64,000 nt of DNA. It comes from Hemerocallis citrina. Its lineage: Eukaryota > Streptophyta > Magnoliopsida > Asparagales > Asphodelaceae. Below are positions 1 through 10,839 of this stretch, in pieces. Where the stretch lies: positions 203,945,455 through 204,009,454 of the forward strand of contig CM030366.1 in NCBI GenBank assembly GCA_017893485.1, in the 5' to 3' direction. The translations under genes and the position numbers were made by a program. The notes beneath the pieces were generated by a model, which did not search any database, had not been told where the DNA came from, and was given only the letters and a program-made list of their open reading frames with translations. Every line of letters starts with the position of its first letter. Position 1 is the first letter of the stretch.

Positions 1-527
1 ATGCATTAGAGAGTCATCATCTAGCATCTGTGTTTTCTTGACTTGGTTTTATGTATGTTATTTTCTGCTTTCCTACACTTAACACTTAGTCTAGTTTCAC
101 TTGATGTTTTCATATTTTATTTATTGTTATTTCATTTTCCATTCGTTATTACTATTGATATGTGTTACTTGTAATTTTATTCTTCATGTTTTATTTATGT
201 TGTTTTCTTTTAATGTCACTCACACCGTTATGGCTGATCCCTGTAGTTTTGGGGGTTAGGGTTATCTCTAGCTTCATGTTTTACACTTAGGTACCTATAA
301 CATTGAGATTTGGATGCATGTGATAGAATGATGTTGTGGCTTATGTAAATTGTAAAAAAAGAAATTGTAATTTAATGTGTTTAATTTTCCGCTGTGCTTT
401 GTAAAGAATTGATGTAATAAAAGATGAAAATTTTGTCTGTGATTTGGTTATGTTTACTATTACATTGAGGTTGATGCTGAGAATTGTGTCACATATTTCT
501 GAGATATAATATTGAAAATTCGGGGCA
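1..527. other. AT-rich spacer, no gene seen
   Basis: No long reading frame, tRNA-like fold or clear terminal repeat was found by eye. The sequence is T-rich and ends where LINE-A protein similarity starts. Confidence 0.5.
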
Positions 528-682
528 ATGCAGTTTTGGAGGAATGTTTCGAAGGCTCATGATGCTTTCAACAACGGAATGACCTCCTTCATTGGCAATG
601 GAGCATCCACCAAGTTTTGGTGGGATAAATGGTGTGGTCCTCACCCGCTTCGGGAACTTTTTCCCGACCTTTACAGACTGGC
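528..682 (+). pseudogene. LINE-A ORF2 fragment 1 (post-RT region)
   Basis: The frame reads a segment with FWWDKWCG followed by PLRELFPDLYRLA. This resembles the conserved WW/DxW...FPxLYxLA block between the RT domain and the zf-RVT domain of plant LINE ORF2 proteins. The frame stays open into the inserted LTR, so the last residues of the apparent ORF (to 716) belong to the LTR and not the LINE. Confidence 0.75.
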
Positions 683-1838
683 TGTAACCCCTGTTTCTAT
701 TAATGCGTATTTTTAAAGTATTTTTTTCCGTATTTAAATCCTCAGTGTTTTATAACTATTCTTTCTTAATTGATTTTATTATTTAAACTATTTTATAAGC
801 CCAATTCCATATTTTGATTTTATTATTTAATTATACATTTAATCTGAGCCCAAAATTTAGCTCAATATCCTAACTATTTTATTTAAATATCTTGAGCCCA
901 TTTATTGAAGCCCATTCTAACTAATGGGTCTCTTTGGGATACCCATTATTAAAGCTCAAACCCAGTACCCATATTGTACAGATTAATCTTGTACCCACCC
1001 GTATACAATTTATTCACGTACCCCCCACTTTTCTAATCTCGTACTTCAACTTCCCACTTTGCAGATGCACACTTCCCATCACTTCGTAACTCCCCCACTC
1101 TATCACCCCCACTACCTTATTATTTATTATATTATTATATTACCCCTCCCCCTATCTCCCGTTCTCTATCTTTCTCCCCTCTTCTGTCTCTCAACCAAAA
1201 CAGAGAGGACCCAATATCACCCCCTTCTTCTTCCTCCTCACCCCCGACCTCAAAGCTTCGACTCCGCCATCGTCTTCAAGCCCCGCCAGGCCCCGCAGTC
1301 CACCTCGTCGTCATCCCTTTCCCTCAACCACCGAAAAACTCACCGCTGCTCTTCGTCTTCAACCTCAGCATCGCCTGCCTCCGCTCCGCCTTCGCTCGAG
1401 CATCCCGTCGTCTTCCTCCTTGCTCGACTTCGCCCTCTGCTTTACCTGCCTCCATTGCAGCACCCCCTCCACTTCGTCTTCACTTTGAGCTCGACCACCA
1501 CCTCTCCCGTCGCGCCCTCCTCCTTCCTCTCGCCGCACCCCGTGCGCCATCGCTCTTCATCACGCCCCCGCTGTAACCACTCAACCTACTGCCGCTCCAC
1601 CTTCTCGCTCTCCCCTGTGCACGTTCAACTCCGAGAACCCCCGAAGTCCCCGTCATCTCCAGTCCACTTCCGCCTCCCGTCGCCAGCCTCGAGCCGAACC
1701 CATTTCCCCCATCTTCATCCTTCTCCGAAGCACCTCGACCTCCCTCCCGCTCGAGCCCAGTCGCGCACTGCCACCTGCAGCCCCTGCGCTCCTCCTGCCG
1801 TCGCTCCGCGTTGCCTCCACAGTCGCCAATTCTCCCGC

Positions 1839-1894
<56 letters not shown>

Positions 1895-3723
1895 CCGAAG
1901 TGGAGAAGGAGACAGAGTATTGGATTGTTGTTGTTTGGGTTTGTTGCTGTTTGGTGTTCTTGATTGGGGATTGGATGTATTGGTATTGAAGTTGCTGTTT
2001 TGGGTGTTGTGGGGATTAGATTATTGTAATGATGTTGGTGTTTAGTGTTCGTGGAGAGGATTGGGTATTTTATTGGTGTGTTGGTGTTGTGTTTGGAGTT
2101 TGGGATTAGATCCAATGAGTTGCTGTTTGGAGTTTATTGTTGGGGAGTTTCTGTCTTGTCGTGGAGTTGCAGTTTACTATTTTGGGAGTTTGCTATTTTG
2201 GATTTGCTATTTTGGCGTGGCTGCCACATATCTTGCACGTGCTTCGCTGCCCGGGATTCTGATCCCGTTATTCTTGTCTTCAATTTCATCGTCGTCAACT
2301 AACAGGCAAGTATCTCTTGTACAAATTCATTTGTTCTAGTACATGCTTCTTTGCATAAATACCGCAAGTATATTCCCTGGCTCTATTCGTATTATCCATA
2401 ATCCATTAATCCCGTATTCGTACATGATCGCGAATACTTTGTGATCATATGCATTGCATGGACACGATACACATATATACTCTTAGAACTATATAGGATG
2501 TTGTGCATTAATTGCTTGTTACTGGTTGCATGTTGTTATAATATATTTTATTCTTCATTAAGTCTACACATGTCTTTGATCACATCAACATGTTTTATAA
2601 ATCCTGGAATATGTTTTCCTGCATTGCATAAGTCTTTGATACTCGATCCTGTCATGTTACCCGTCCTTGTTGTTGCATGTAGTTTTTGTTCATGTTTAAT
2701 TGTAATAAAAAAATAACAGGCCGGGGTATAAGAAGAAATATTTAGTAGTGGGTAATATAGAAGAGCGTACTCGGACGGGAGCTCGTGGTTTCCCGATGCA
2801 AATTATAAGTTACAAGTTGCAAGTTTGCAAAATACAGGTTTACATGTTTCACGCTACAGGTTACACTATGTTCAACATTGCACGTATCTTGATACAAGAT
2901 ATACTTGACATATTTTTTCCGGGTACGTGACCTATAGAATCCACCACTAGTCTAAACGTTTACTTAATTGCGAGTAGCAACCATGTGGTATGGGACGCAT
3001 GAAGTGCTACCTAGTTAGGTTAATAAAAGACATGACATTAATACGTACACTTGCATGATCCAATTACATGTTACATGTTCATGATGACTTGCTTACTTGT
3101 TTACATGTTACACGTTCATGTTGACTCGTTGCTTGCTTACTCGTTTACATGTTACATGTTCCTATTGGTTTATTTACTCGTCACATGCATGCCACTTGTT
3201 CCATGATGTCTTGTTCATGATTCTGTTTGCATATTGTATTTCTCCTATTATATGATTCTTGATTAATTCCTTGTTCTTTCCCTACTTTTGTTTCATTTTA
3301 TAATTGTCCCGTTAACTTGTACCACTTGCAGCCCGTGATTTGCATTAACGGGTACCTCTTTGTTTCTCCTTTTTGTAATAATATGCTTGCAGGCCCAGAT
3401 GGAGAATTACCCGAAGGTGTTGCTGAGCAAATATTTTAGTCTTGTTTATTTTCATGCTACTTTAGTTCTTGTTTTATTCATGTAATCTTTGTTGTAATTC
3501 AGGCGTGTTGACCCGTAACTACTTTGTGTTTCCAGTTGTTGGTTATATCATGTATTATGTCATGTACTCTTGTTATCCTATTGTGATTTTAAATGCTTGC
3601 GTGGTTAATATTGCTATCTTGTTGTTGAGTTAACTATACAGCTTATAAATGATGTATTCGCATCATTCGCTGGGCCTCAATTACGTGCCTATGTTCCCGT
3701 ATTCTGGGAAGCGGGGCGTGACA
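683..3723 (+). mobile_element. Solo LTR (about 3.0 kb), LTR family 1
   Basis: It starts TGTAACCCCTGTTTC and ends GGGAAGCGGGGCGTGACA, giving TG...CA ends. It is flanked by the 5-bp duplication ctggc (678-682 and 3724-3728) and interrupts LINE-A in frame. No PBS, polypurine tract, gag or pol was found, so a solo LTR left by LTR-LTR recombination fits best. The same family occurs inverted at 30546-33848. A 328-codon frame at 1059-2045 is proline/serine-rich low-complexity sequence over a CT microsatellite and is not a credible gene. Confidence 0.8.
1842..1889. repeat. (CT)n microsatellite inside the solo LTR
   Basis: About 24 uninterrupted CT units follow a C-rich stretch. Polypyrimidine tracts like this are common in LTR leader regions. 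Confidence 0.95.
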
Positions 3724-4098
3724 CTGGCTGCCCATCCTCATATCTCGGTGGCCAAGTCTTGGAAAAGGGGCACATGGAGACCATCCTTCAGGGTGCAGCT
3801 GGATCATGATGGCATATCACGCTTAAGCTCGCAGCAGGTTTTCATTTCTCAATCCAAAGTGTGGTGCTCGCAGGGCCTGGATCGGAAATCGTGGGATCTT
3901 GAACGTTCAGGGTCCTTTTCGGCCCGCTCCCTCTACAATCGCATTCACTTTCCGAGGGTGCATACCTAGTTGGACGTCAACAGTGTGGAAGACGAAAGCT
4001 CCATTATAGATTAGAGTCTTCATGTGGTTAGTCCTGAATGATGCCATTCTGACCAGGGAAAACCTAGTTAAGAGGTTACCGAATGTTGGGACACAATG
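3724..4098 (+). pseudogene. LINE-A ORF2 fragment 2 (towards zf-RVT)
   Basis: The frame continues fragment 1 after the ctggc duplication and reads a segment containing KSWDLERSGSFSARSLYN, a typical LINE stretch just before zf-RVT. A stop codon ends it at 3967-3969. Similarity resumes to 4093 in decayed form, just before the TRIM insertion. Confidence 0.75.
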
Positions 4099-5113
4099 TG
4101 TAACGCCCCTGCCCCTTGCTCAGACAATTTATACAATTTATAAGACAAATTAGATACTATGTAGTACAAATGGCCACAGCAGGCTGCCTCTCAAAAGGTG
4201 GTTAACTGACTCTTGATCATAGGCATTATTATTTATTATTATATTATTCTATTACACTTACCGATATGGGACATTTTTTCACCATGTACCACTGTTCTCT
4301 CTTCAAGCTCTCTCACAATACCAGTGGGCCCCCCTCTAATAACCACGTCAGCAATGGAAAAGCAACAGCAACATCTTTTTGCTGTTGTTTCCTTCACGAG
4401 TGGGCCCACCATCCATTAATACCATTCATTAACCAATTATTACCATAATGCCATAGCATATATAATACCATCAGCCATTATCTTTTCAATTTATATATAC
4501 ATATATGTATAGTATACTCTTTTTTGAAAATTACGGGAGCCGCCACCTCGCTCCCTCTCAGGCATACCCGACGTACATCTACTAGCTCCATCTCAGGCAT
4601 ACATCTCGCCCACTCTTACCCACACTCGGTGTCGAAAGTCGGCTCTGATACCATTTGTAACGCCCATGTCCCTAGCTCAGTCAATTTATACAATTTATAA
4701 GACAAATTAGATACTATGTAATACAACTGTCCACCACAGGCAGCCTCTCAAAAGGTGGTTAACCGACTAGGTGATTCTTGATCATAGGCATTATTATTTA
4801 TTAATATATTATTCTATTACACTTACAGATATGGGACATTTTTACACCATGTACCACTGTTCTCTCTCCGAGCTCTTTCACAATACCGGTGCCCCCCCCT
4901 CCTCTAATAGCCACGTCAGCCATGGCAAAGCAACAACAACATCTTTTTGCTGTTATTTCCTTCACGAGTGGGCCCACCATCCATTAATACCATTCATTAA
5001 CCAATTATTACCATAATGCTATGGCATATATAATACCAACAGCCATTATCTTTTCAAGTTATATATACATATGTGTATAGTATACTCTTTTTTAAAAATT
5101 ACGGGGTGTTACA
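4099..5113 (-). mobile_element. TRIM-1: terminal-repeat retrotransposon in miniature
   Basis: Two direct repeats, 4099-4537 and 4656-5113, both begin TGTAACGCCC; the right one ends GGGGTGTTACA. They enclose only about 118 bp. Immediately left of the right LTR lies GGCTCTGATACCA (4641-4653), the reverse complement of the initiator-tRNA-Met primer binding site, so the element is on the minus strand. The target duplication is caatg (4094-4098 and 5114-5118), inside LINE-A. The left LTR has lost its last ~8 bases. There is no coding capacity, so it must have been mobilised in trans. Confidence 0.88.
4641..4653 (-). other. Primer binding site (initiator tRNA-Met) of TRIM-1
   Basis: The minus strand reads TGGTATCAGAGCC two bases after the LTR end, the classic plant tRNA-iMet primer site. 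Confidence 0.9.
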
Positions 5114-5118
5114 CAATG

Positions 5119-5730
5119 TGGTTTATGCAGTGCGGTTTTGGAATCGAGAGATCATCTTTTCATTAGGTGTCATGGGAGTCAATCGATTATGGTTGAGGTA
5201 CTTAGAGCGCTTGGCACCTCTTAGTAACCACACTCATTTGAGGAGCAGTGGGTTGGCACCATGTTCGCCTCTGAAAGGGCGAACATGAAAGAAACATGGT
5301 TTATAGCTATTGCAACGACGACCTGTACCTTATGGCTAGACATAAATAACATTTACTTTCGTGGGACATGTAATAATATTCCTGGTAACTTAATTCATAT
5401 CATGTATCTCATTTCTTTTTGGGCCACAACTGCAGCGACACGACCTTCCAGGTGGCTGAGTACGATGACGAGGAGGTTGTGCTCAGAGCTACTCTAGAGT
5501 GAGCGTGGGTCCTCTTGTGGAGGGTTTACTCAGGTGCACTATGTTTGCTGTTGTTTTCTCTGTTCTTTGTATGGTCCCACCCTCTAGGGCTTTGTTGGAT
5601 GCTTAATGACTACGTTTTACTTTCCTGTTTGTAGGACTTGTAATTGCACCTAGTATTCTAGGTTGTTTTGTTAAATTCTCGTTAATGAAACAATGTGGCT
5701 ATATTCCACCTTTTTCTTCGAAAAAAAAAA
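5119..5730 (+). pseudogene. LINE-A ORF2 C-terminus (zf-RVT) and 3' UTR
   Basis: After the second caatg the LINE frame resumes. It reads C..C and RDHLFIRC, the zf-RVT signature, followed by decayed C-terminal sequence to about 5497. A short 3' UTR ends in a ten-A tail at 5721-5730. Frames switch within 5119-5300, so it is not functional. Confidence 0.75.
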
Positions 5731-5960
5731 TCAAACTATTGAACTCAACATTTACACTATTAAGGTTTGAACAAAGAAAATAAGAAATTTTACAATTAAC
5801 ATAATAATTAGGACGACTTCACTTAATAACTTAATAAGTATATTTCTTATTGGAAACTTCAAAAAGAAAAAAAAATGTTGGAATTCCCAAATTCAATAAA
5901 TAGGTTGAATCTACTCCCATTGAAAATGAGAAAATTTAGAAAAGAAATTGATAAATAAAA
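5731..5960. other. AT-rich spacer, possibly plastid-derived
   Basis: No gene. Because a plastid-like trnS relic follows directly, part of this stretch may be nuclear plastid DNA, but I cannot show that by eye. Confidence 0.3.
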
Positions 5961-6041
5961 GGGCGAACCATGTTCACGGCGTGGCATTGGAACTGCTATG
6001 TAGGCTTTTGTTTACCGAGGGTTTGAATCCCTCTATTTCCA
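5961..6041 (+). pseudogene. trnS-GGA: Degenerate plastid-type tRNA-Ser(GGA)
   Basis: The block GGCATTGGAACTGCTATGTA contains the anticodon loop of plastid trnS-GGA (anticodon GGA at 5989-5991). The long variable arm and a T-arm (CGAGGGTTTGAATCCCTC) follow. The 5' acceptor and D-arm halves are scrambled, so the fold is broken. The T-loop reads TTTGAAT where TTCGAAT is expected, consistent with C-to-T decay of a nuclear plastid insert. Confidence 0.65.
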
Positions 6042-6398
6042 TTTCTGGTAATTTACCAACATTATTTACCATAATATATCAAATCAAATAACAATTGATA
6101 TCAATTGTTATTGATTTTGATAGAGATTCACTATTCCTAATCAAATTAATGTTTATTCCTAATTATCGTGGCACATAAAATAATAATATCGCACAAATCT
6201 TAAGGGAATAATATCCTGACAGGAATAATGTTGGTAATATTATGGATGCTCCTTATATTATCTTCTATATGTTTTGAAACTGCTACTTTCTTGTTTCTAA
6301 GTTTCTTCTGTTGGTTGTGTAATATTTTAATACTATACTTTGATTACTAGCTTGTCACTATTGTTAGACAACTAGTATCTACTGTTATATATATATAA
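6042..6398. other. AT-rich spacer
   Basis: No reading frame or gene recognised. It runs into a short TA tract immediately left of a foldback MITE. Confidence 0.4.
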
Positions 6399-6561
6399 GG
6401 TAAAAGGGATATGAGCAACTTGCTCATTTAGTAAATGAGCAAGTGATTATGTGGCAAGCATGTGATACATTAGATAACTAACCCTTTTAAGAATTTGTCA
6501 ATCACATGCATGCCACATCATCAATTGCTTATTTACTAAATGAGCAAGTTGCTTATACCCC
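6399..6561. mobile_element. Foldback MITE (family M1), left part; tail at 14043-14052
   Basis: It begins GGTAAAAGGGATATGAGCAA and carries a near-complete inverted copy of this end (TTGCTTATTTACTAAATGAG ... TATACCCC) on its right side. The middle also pairs (GTGGCAAGCATGTGA with TCACATGCATGCCAC). It lies in TA repeats, as expected of a TA-targeting element. The last bases of its right end were moved to 14043-14052 by the Tat-element insertion. Confidence 0.75.
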
Positions 6562-6990
6562 TGTTAGACCCGACCTCGAGCAGGCGAGGGACTTATGGGT
6601 CAACAAGGGGGGTGGCGAGCCGTTGAGCCTTCCTGAGAAGACTACCCTGGTGCCAGACCTGACCTCGAGCTTGGCGAGGGATTATGGGTCGGTAAGGGCG
6701 ATGGCGAGCCGTGGAGCCTTCCTGAGAAGACTACCCTGGTGTTAGACCCGACCTCGAGCAGGCGAGGGACTTATGGGCCAACAAGGGGGGTGGCGAGCCG
6801 TTGAGCCTTCCTGAGAAGACTACCCTGGTGCCAGACCTGACCTCGAGCTTGGCGAGGGATTACGGGTCGGCAAAGGCGATGGCGAGCCGTGAAGCCTTCC
6901 TGAGAAGACTACCCTGGTGCTAGACCCGACCTCGAGCAGGCGAGGGACTTATGGGCCAACAAGGGTGGGGGGCGAACCGTTGTGCCTTAG
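6562..6990. repeat. Tandem repeats in the left (3') LTR of the Tat element
   Basis: A unit of roughly 90 bp containing GACCTCGAGC, GGCGAGGGA and CCTTCCTGAGAAGACTACCC recurs about five times. Alternating variants form a ~180-bp higher-order repeat (units at about 6562, 6652, 6742, 6832 and 6923). Short tandem arrays are common in Tat LTRs. Confidence 0.85.
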
Positions 6991-7164
6991 GAATGTTGGG
7001 CAGGGTAGCCTGCCGTCTTTTGCGGAGTATTGAAGGCGCCCCGGGATCTGTGCGATGTTCCAATTTCCCAGGGGCCTTAATGGCGCTGCCTAATAAATGT
7101 ATGGCGCATGGTCTTCCGTCGTTTGGTTTTCCCCACGTCATAAAAGCTGGCTTATGGGGGAGGC

Positions 7165-7172
7165 TATAAGTA
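7165..7172 (+). promoter_or_regulatory. TATA-like box near the left LTR
   Basis: TATAAGTA within GGCTATAAGTACCCCTCTCC resembles the core promoter layout of plant LTRs, with a pyrimidine-rich start region downstream. It points to the plus strand, opposite to gag. Position and function are inferred from the motif only. Confidence 0.35.
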
Positions 7173-7925
7173 CCCCTCTCCACAGCAGGTTGGATCACAG
7201 CAAGAGTGGTCTATTGGTCCTCAAAGGTGTCTGCTACGGCGGACGTCTGTCTTTTGCAAAATTTTTCCCTTGGTTGTATTGGAGAGGTGGTTTCTCTGCC
7301 GCCCCGATCTTCTCTCGGATCTAATCGCTCTGATACGGCCGCCAGATCCAGGGGGGATCGGGGCGAGAGGGGTAACGACCGAAATTCGGACCAATAGATG
7401 AGTAGCCTTGGATTGGTGATGCTTCTGCCGTCTGGATCCTTTTTCGGGACAGACGACCCTGATGTGGTTGTTTGGCCCGAGAGAGATCCAGACGGGAGGG
7501 GCATCTACCAAACCCCAGGCTTGGGGCCGGAGTGCCCCGGATAGGTGGGTCGTCTCCGATTGGAGGTCGGCCACTCTGTCTTCAAATAGGGCCCCAGGTG
7601 ATGGCGGTTTCTGTCTCACCCTCGAACAGTTCGGGGTTTCGGCCGTCGAGGCTGTAAGCCCCGAACTGCTCGCGGGTGAAAGGGGAACTGGCCGAGTCCT
7701 GGAGCCCGGGGCGTCTGTCTAAGGACGGCGCCTTAAACCTTTAAGTAAAAACGTTCTCTTTGCCGAATGCCCCCTCCGAACTGACCCCCTCGTCTGGCTG
7801 CCAGCCTGGCGTTGGATGACGTCAGCAGCGCACGTTTTGAGGACGTGGTGCGATTTCCCAGGCGGCAGTTGCACGTCAAATAGGTGAACAGTTCTTGCGG
7901 GAATCGAGGAGTCGCTTTCATCCTT

Positions 7926-7933
7926 TATAAATA
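7926..7933 (+). promoter_or_regulatory. TATA box of the antisense gene
   Basis: TATAAATA followed by CTCCCCCCTCTCCC lies about 170 bp upstream of the first ATG (8095). A candidate leader intron (GTGAGTTGG ... GGCACAG, about 8060-8094) ends just before that ATG. The layout fits a dedicated promoter for the plus-strand gene. Confidence 0.5.
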
Positions 7934-8094
7934 CTCCCCCCTCTCCCCTTCTAGCCCACTCCTTTCTTGCCGCCATTTTGTTTTTCAAAAATTTCCCAAC
8001 ACTTTAGCGCTCATCCCTGCAGCTTGCTGTACTAGACTCGCCCTTCCGAAGTGATCCCAGGTGAGTTGGTAAGTTTGTTTAGTTTTAGGCACAG

Positions 8095-10394
8095 ATGGAT
8101 AGGGCTCAGTCTGGCTCGTCAGCGTCGTCATCTAGGGGGAAGTGAAACCTGTTTCCGACTCGACTTCGTGGGAGGAGCCCGTACCTGAGGGGGAGTCAGT
8201 ATACGTGAGGAGTCTTCCGATTCGGTTTCGTGGGAGGAACCCGTAGGTGAGGAGGAGGAGGTACATGGTGTGAGGCCGTTACGCTCCCGACGTCCCTTTG
8301 TGGTGGAGAGTAGTGAGTCGGGGGAGACGAATGATGGCTCGGGCGGCGTCCGCGTTTTGGAGTTGACTTTCGAGGAAGAGGGAGGCGAGGGTGGCATTGT
8401 AAAGAGATCCACAGTTCAGGGTGCGGGTCCGAGTTCCATGCCGACCGTCCTGGGGCCCTTATTCACTCCCTCGCCGGAGCGAACCAAGAGGAAGAAGAAG
8501 AAGGCTCCGAGGGAGGCAGGACCAGGGACTGGTGGTTCGAGCCAGGCGCCCGTATACCGTAACTTGTGGACAGGTTCGCCCGTGCAGCCGAAGCCTTCCC
8601 GTCAGTATCCTGACGACATATCCGACAAGGAGCTCTTTGGCGTGCAGGCTTCCTCGCCGAGTCGGAAGAGGGGGACGATGGACGCGATTCTGACCGTCTT
8701 GGAGGGTGGGGACTTGGAGGTTTTGCAGCTGGCGTACCACATAGGTCCTGGCTACGAATTGATGCTGCCGAGCTCTACTCTGCGCCCAACCGATCCCCTA
8801 TCTGCTTGGTGTTGCGTCTTCCCAGTGGACGCCTTCATTTCTGGACTGAGGCTGCCAGTCCACCCGTTTGTTCGGGAAGTATTGAACTAGGCCTCCTTGG
8901 CTCCGATGCAGTATGGGCCGAACTCTTGGAAGCAGATAATCTGTTTTGTACTGATGTGCGAGGCACGGAAGGTACCCCTGCGGTTGAACGTGTTCCGAGC
9001 GATGTTGATGATCAGTTCGGCGGCTGAGGGCATTTATTATATTTCCCCCCGGAATAAGAGGAAGGTTGTACACAGCCACCCGGACTCTATTAAGGATTGG
9101 AAGAAGAAATATTTGGTGATCCGGAGTGAAGAGCCCTGGGACATTCCGACTAGATGGAACTATTCCAAGCCGAGCTATCCTGCGCCGAGGCAGGGGGATC
9201 TGTCGACCGAGGAGTGGGGGTTTGTCGAGCGCCTCCGTTTGTCCCCTAGTATCGATTGGACGAAGGTGACAGAGGCCCATCTGGCGAGCGTCGGACTGAG
9301 CCCAGCCGTTCTGCGTATGTAGTTGTTTCTTTTCTCTTGGTCTTTTCGTGCTTTCCTGCTTATTGCTTCTTAATGGTTTTTTCCGCAGATATGGATGAGG
9401 CATCGATCAAAGCAAGGAGGCTCGCCATGAAGAAGGAGAACGCCGAGAAGAAGAAGGGGGAGGCGGCGAAGAGGTCGAGGGAGCCGCCCCTAGTTATCTC
9501 GGAGGTCCCGCTCGAGCCGCAGACTAAGAGGACTCGTTCGGAGTCGAGCAAGGGGGCGGCCCCTTCGAGGGGTAAGGGTCCAGCGAGGGCGTCCGATCTT
9601 GACAAGGGGAAAGGTCCCTTGGTAGAGGTTGAGGAGGAGGACCCGGTGGTGGAGATGTTGCGGCAACGGTGGGCGCCGGACTGGTCGGTTCGGATGGGCG
9701 ACTGTCTGACCGAGGAAGCCCAGGCCGTTGAGGTGGTGGAGAAGTTGGCGACCCCCCGTGATCGCCAAGCGATGGAGAGTGAGCCCGTAGAGGTGGCCTT
9801 TACGCGCCTGGCGCAGGCCACCGTGCTGGTAAGCTTGTCGATCTCATCTTTCTCGTTAATCTTGCTTCGGGAGTTCTCCCCTTATCAGTGTTTTGTTGGT
9901 CGCAGGCTTGTATACAGGGAGCTAATGTAAAGAATCTTTACGAAGCATCCCTGTCGCAAGAGCGGGTTCGGGCGGACAAGAGCGAGCGGGAGATGAAGGA
10001 GATGCGGATCGAGCTCGAGGGTTCGCATAAGAGGGAGCAGAAGATGAAGCTCGAGCTCGAGGCTCAGGACGCCGAGTGGGGGAAGAGGGTGGTCTCCTTG
10101 AAGAAGAAGTTCGCCAAGGAGAAGGAGGAGTTGACGGCTGCGTTTGCCAAGGAGAGGGCAGAGCTGACGGATGCGGGTCAGCGGATGGTGATCAAGGCCC
10201 AGGATGAGTGCTACGCGAAGGCCCTCAGCCATGTGAGGCACTTCTACCCGTCCGTCGACCTGTCCAGTTTCGAGTATGACATGGAGATTGAGGGGACACC
10301 GAAGACTCCTGCCGAGGAAGGGCCCTTTGGCAACCCGGCCGCCGACCCTCCTGCGAACCCGATCGATGCCGAGGCGGGAAATCAAGTTGTGTAG
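8095..10394 (+). pseudogene. Antisense ORF of the Tat element (gypsy 'transposase_28'-like), spliced
   Basis: Three exons can be traced: up to 9314, 9389-9828 and 9906-10394. The introns have GT...AG ends (donor GTATGT at 9315; GTAAGC at 9829). Frames join cleanly across both introns. Exon 1 encodes a Ser/Lys-rich leader, then a block (about 8640-9290) with P..ygPNSWKQI...F like the plant 'putative gypsy type transposon' domain. Exon 2 is Lys/Glu- and Arg-rich; exon 3 is a long coiled coil ending in an acidic/Pro tail. An in-frame TAG at 8888-8890 and frame changes between 8095 and 8270 break this copy. Its role in the retroelement cycle is unknown. Confidence 0.65.
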
Positions 10395-10566
10395 TTTTAT
10401 CTTTCTTTTCTCTCCTTTGATTGTATTCGCCTCCCGCGGACTGGCCACCGCCTTTTTTGTAAGAAGTAGTACGATTTATAAAAAGTATCTTTGACTGGCC
10501 AAGTGTTTTGACCTTGGGCATTTTCGAACCTCCTTGCTTATGTGCGTTGAGTCGGTACTTTTGCAG

Positions 10567-10839
10567 GTTGTGGCTTCCCTTCCCGAGGTGGACCCCCGTC
10601 GTCCTGATGCGGCGTGGCTTCGGAACGAGGTTGAGGCATTGGAGACCACTTTGGCTCGGTACCGTGAGAGGGCCCGTACTGCTGATGCTGCCTTCAATTA
10701 TCACAGGAACATGTCTGAAGCCCTTGGCGAGGAGGCGAGCCGGCTGGGAAGGGCGATGCTGGATCGGGAACTCGGCGGTGCGAGCCTTGGACCGGCCGTG
10801 TTGGGTGTCTCGGTCCACTACTGGGAGGTTACTTCGTGA
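10567..10839 (+). pseudogene. Extra coiled-coil exon-like segment downstream of the antisense gene
   Basis: A segment with a splice-acceptor-like start (TACTTTTGCAG at about 10566) reads VVASLPEVDP, WLRNEVEALE and further coiled-coil residues. It then loses the frame. It resembles exon 3 in composition and may be an alternative last exon or a decayed duplicate. A/T-rich AATAAAG sequence at about 11150 could serve as polyadenylation signal. Confidence 0.4.

Larger units (their letters stand above)
528..5730 (+). mobile_element. LINE-A: 5'-truncated L1-type non-LTR retrotransposon, split twice
   Basis: Three coding fragments (528-682, 3724-4093, 5119-5497) join into the C-terminal half of a plant LINE ORF2. 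The 3' UTR then ends in an A-run at 5721-5730. The breaks between fragments coincide exactly with two LTR-type insertions, each with its own 5-bp target duplication. The EN and RT parts are missing, so this copy is 5'-truncated as is usual for LINEs. I could not identify its own target-site duplication. Its 3' tail (TTCTTCG then A-run) differs from that of LINE-B, C and D, so it is a different family. Confidence 0.8.

Noticed and set aside
1059..2045. 328-codon plus-strand frame and a 211-codon minus-strand frame (1480-2115)
   Set aside because: Both run over C/T-rich low-complexity sequence and the CT microsatellite inside a solo LTR; no domain, no splice logic.
4089..5120. Reading TRIM-1 as a Mutator-type element with a 9-10-bp duplication (acacaatgtg on both sides)
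   Set aside because: The longer apparent duplication arises because the LTR starts TGT and ends ACA next to caatg. A primer site, direct LTRs and a true 5-bp duplication identify an LTR element.
7206..7722. Overlapping frames of 60-130 codons in the Tat element's left region
   Set aside because: GC-rich LTR or leader sequence; no similarity and frames on both strands.
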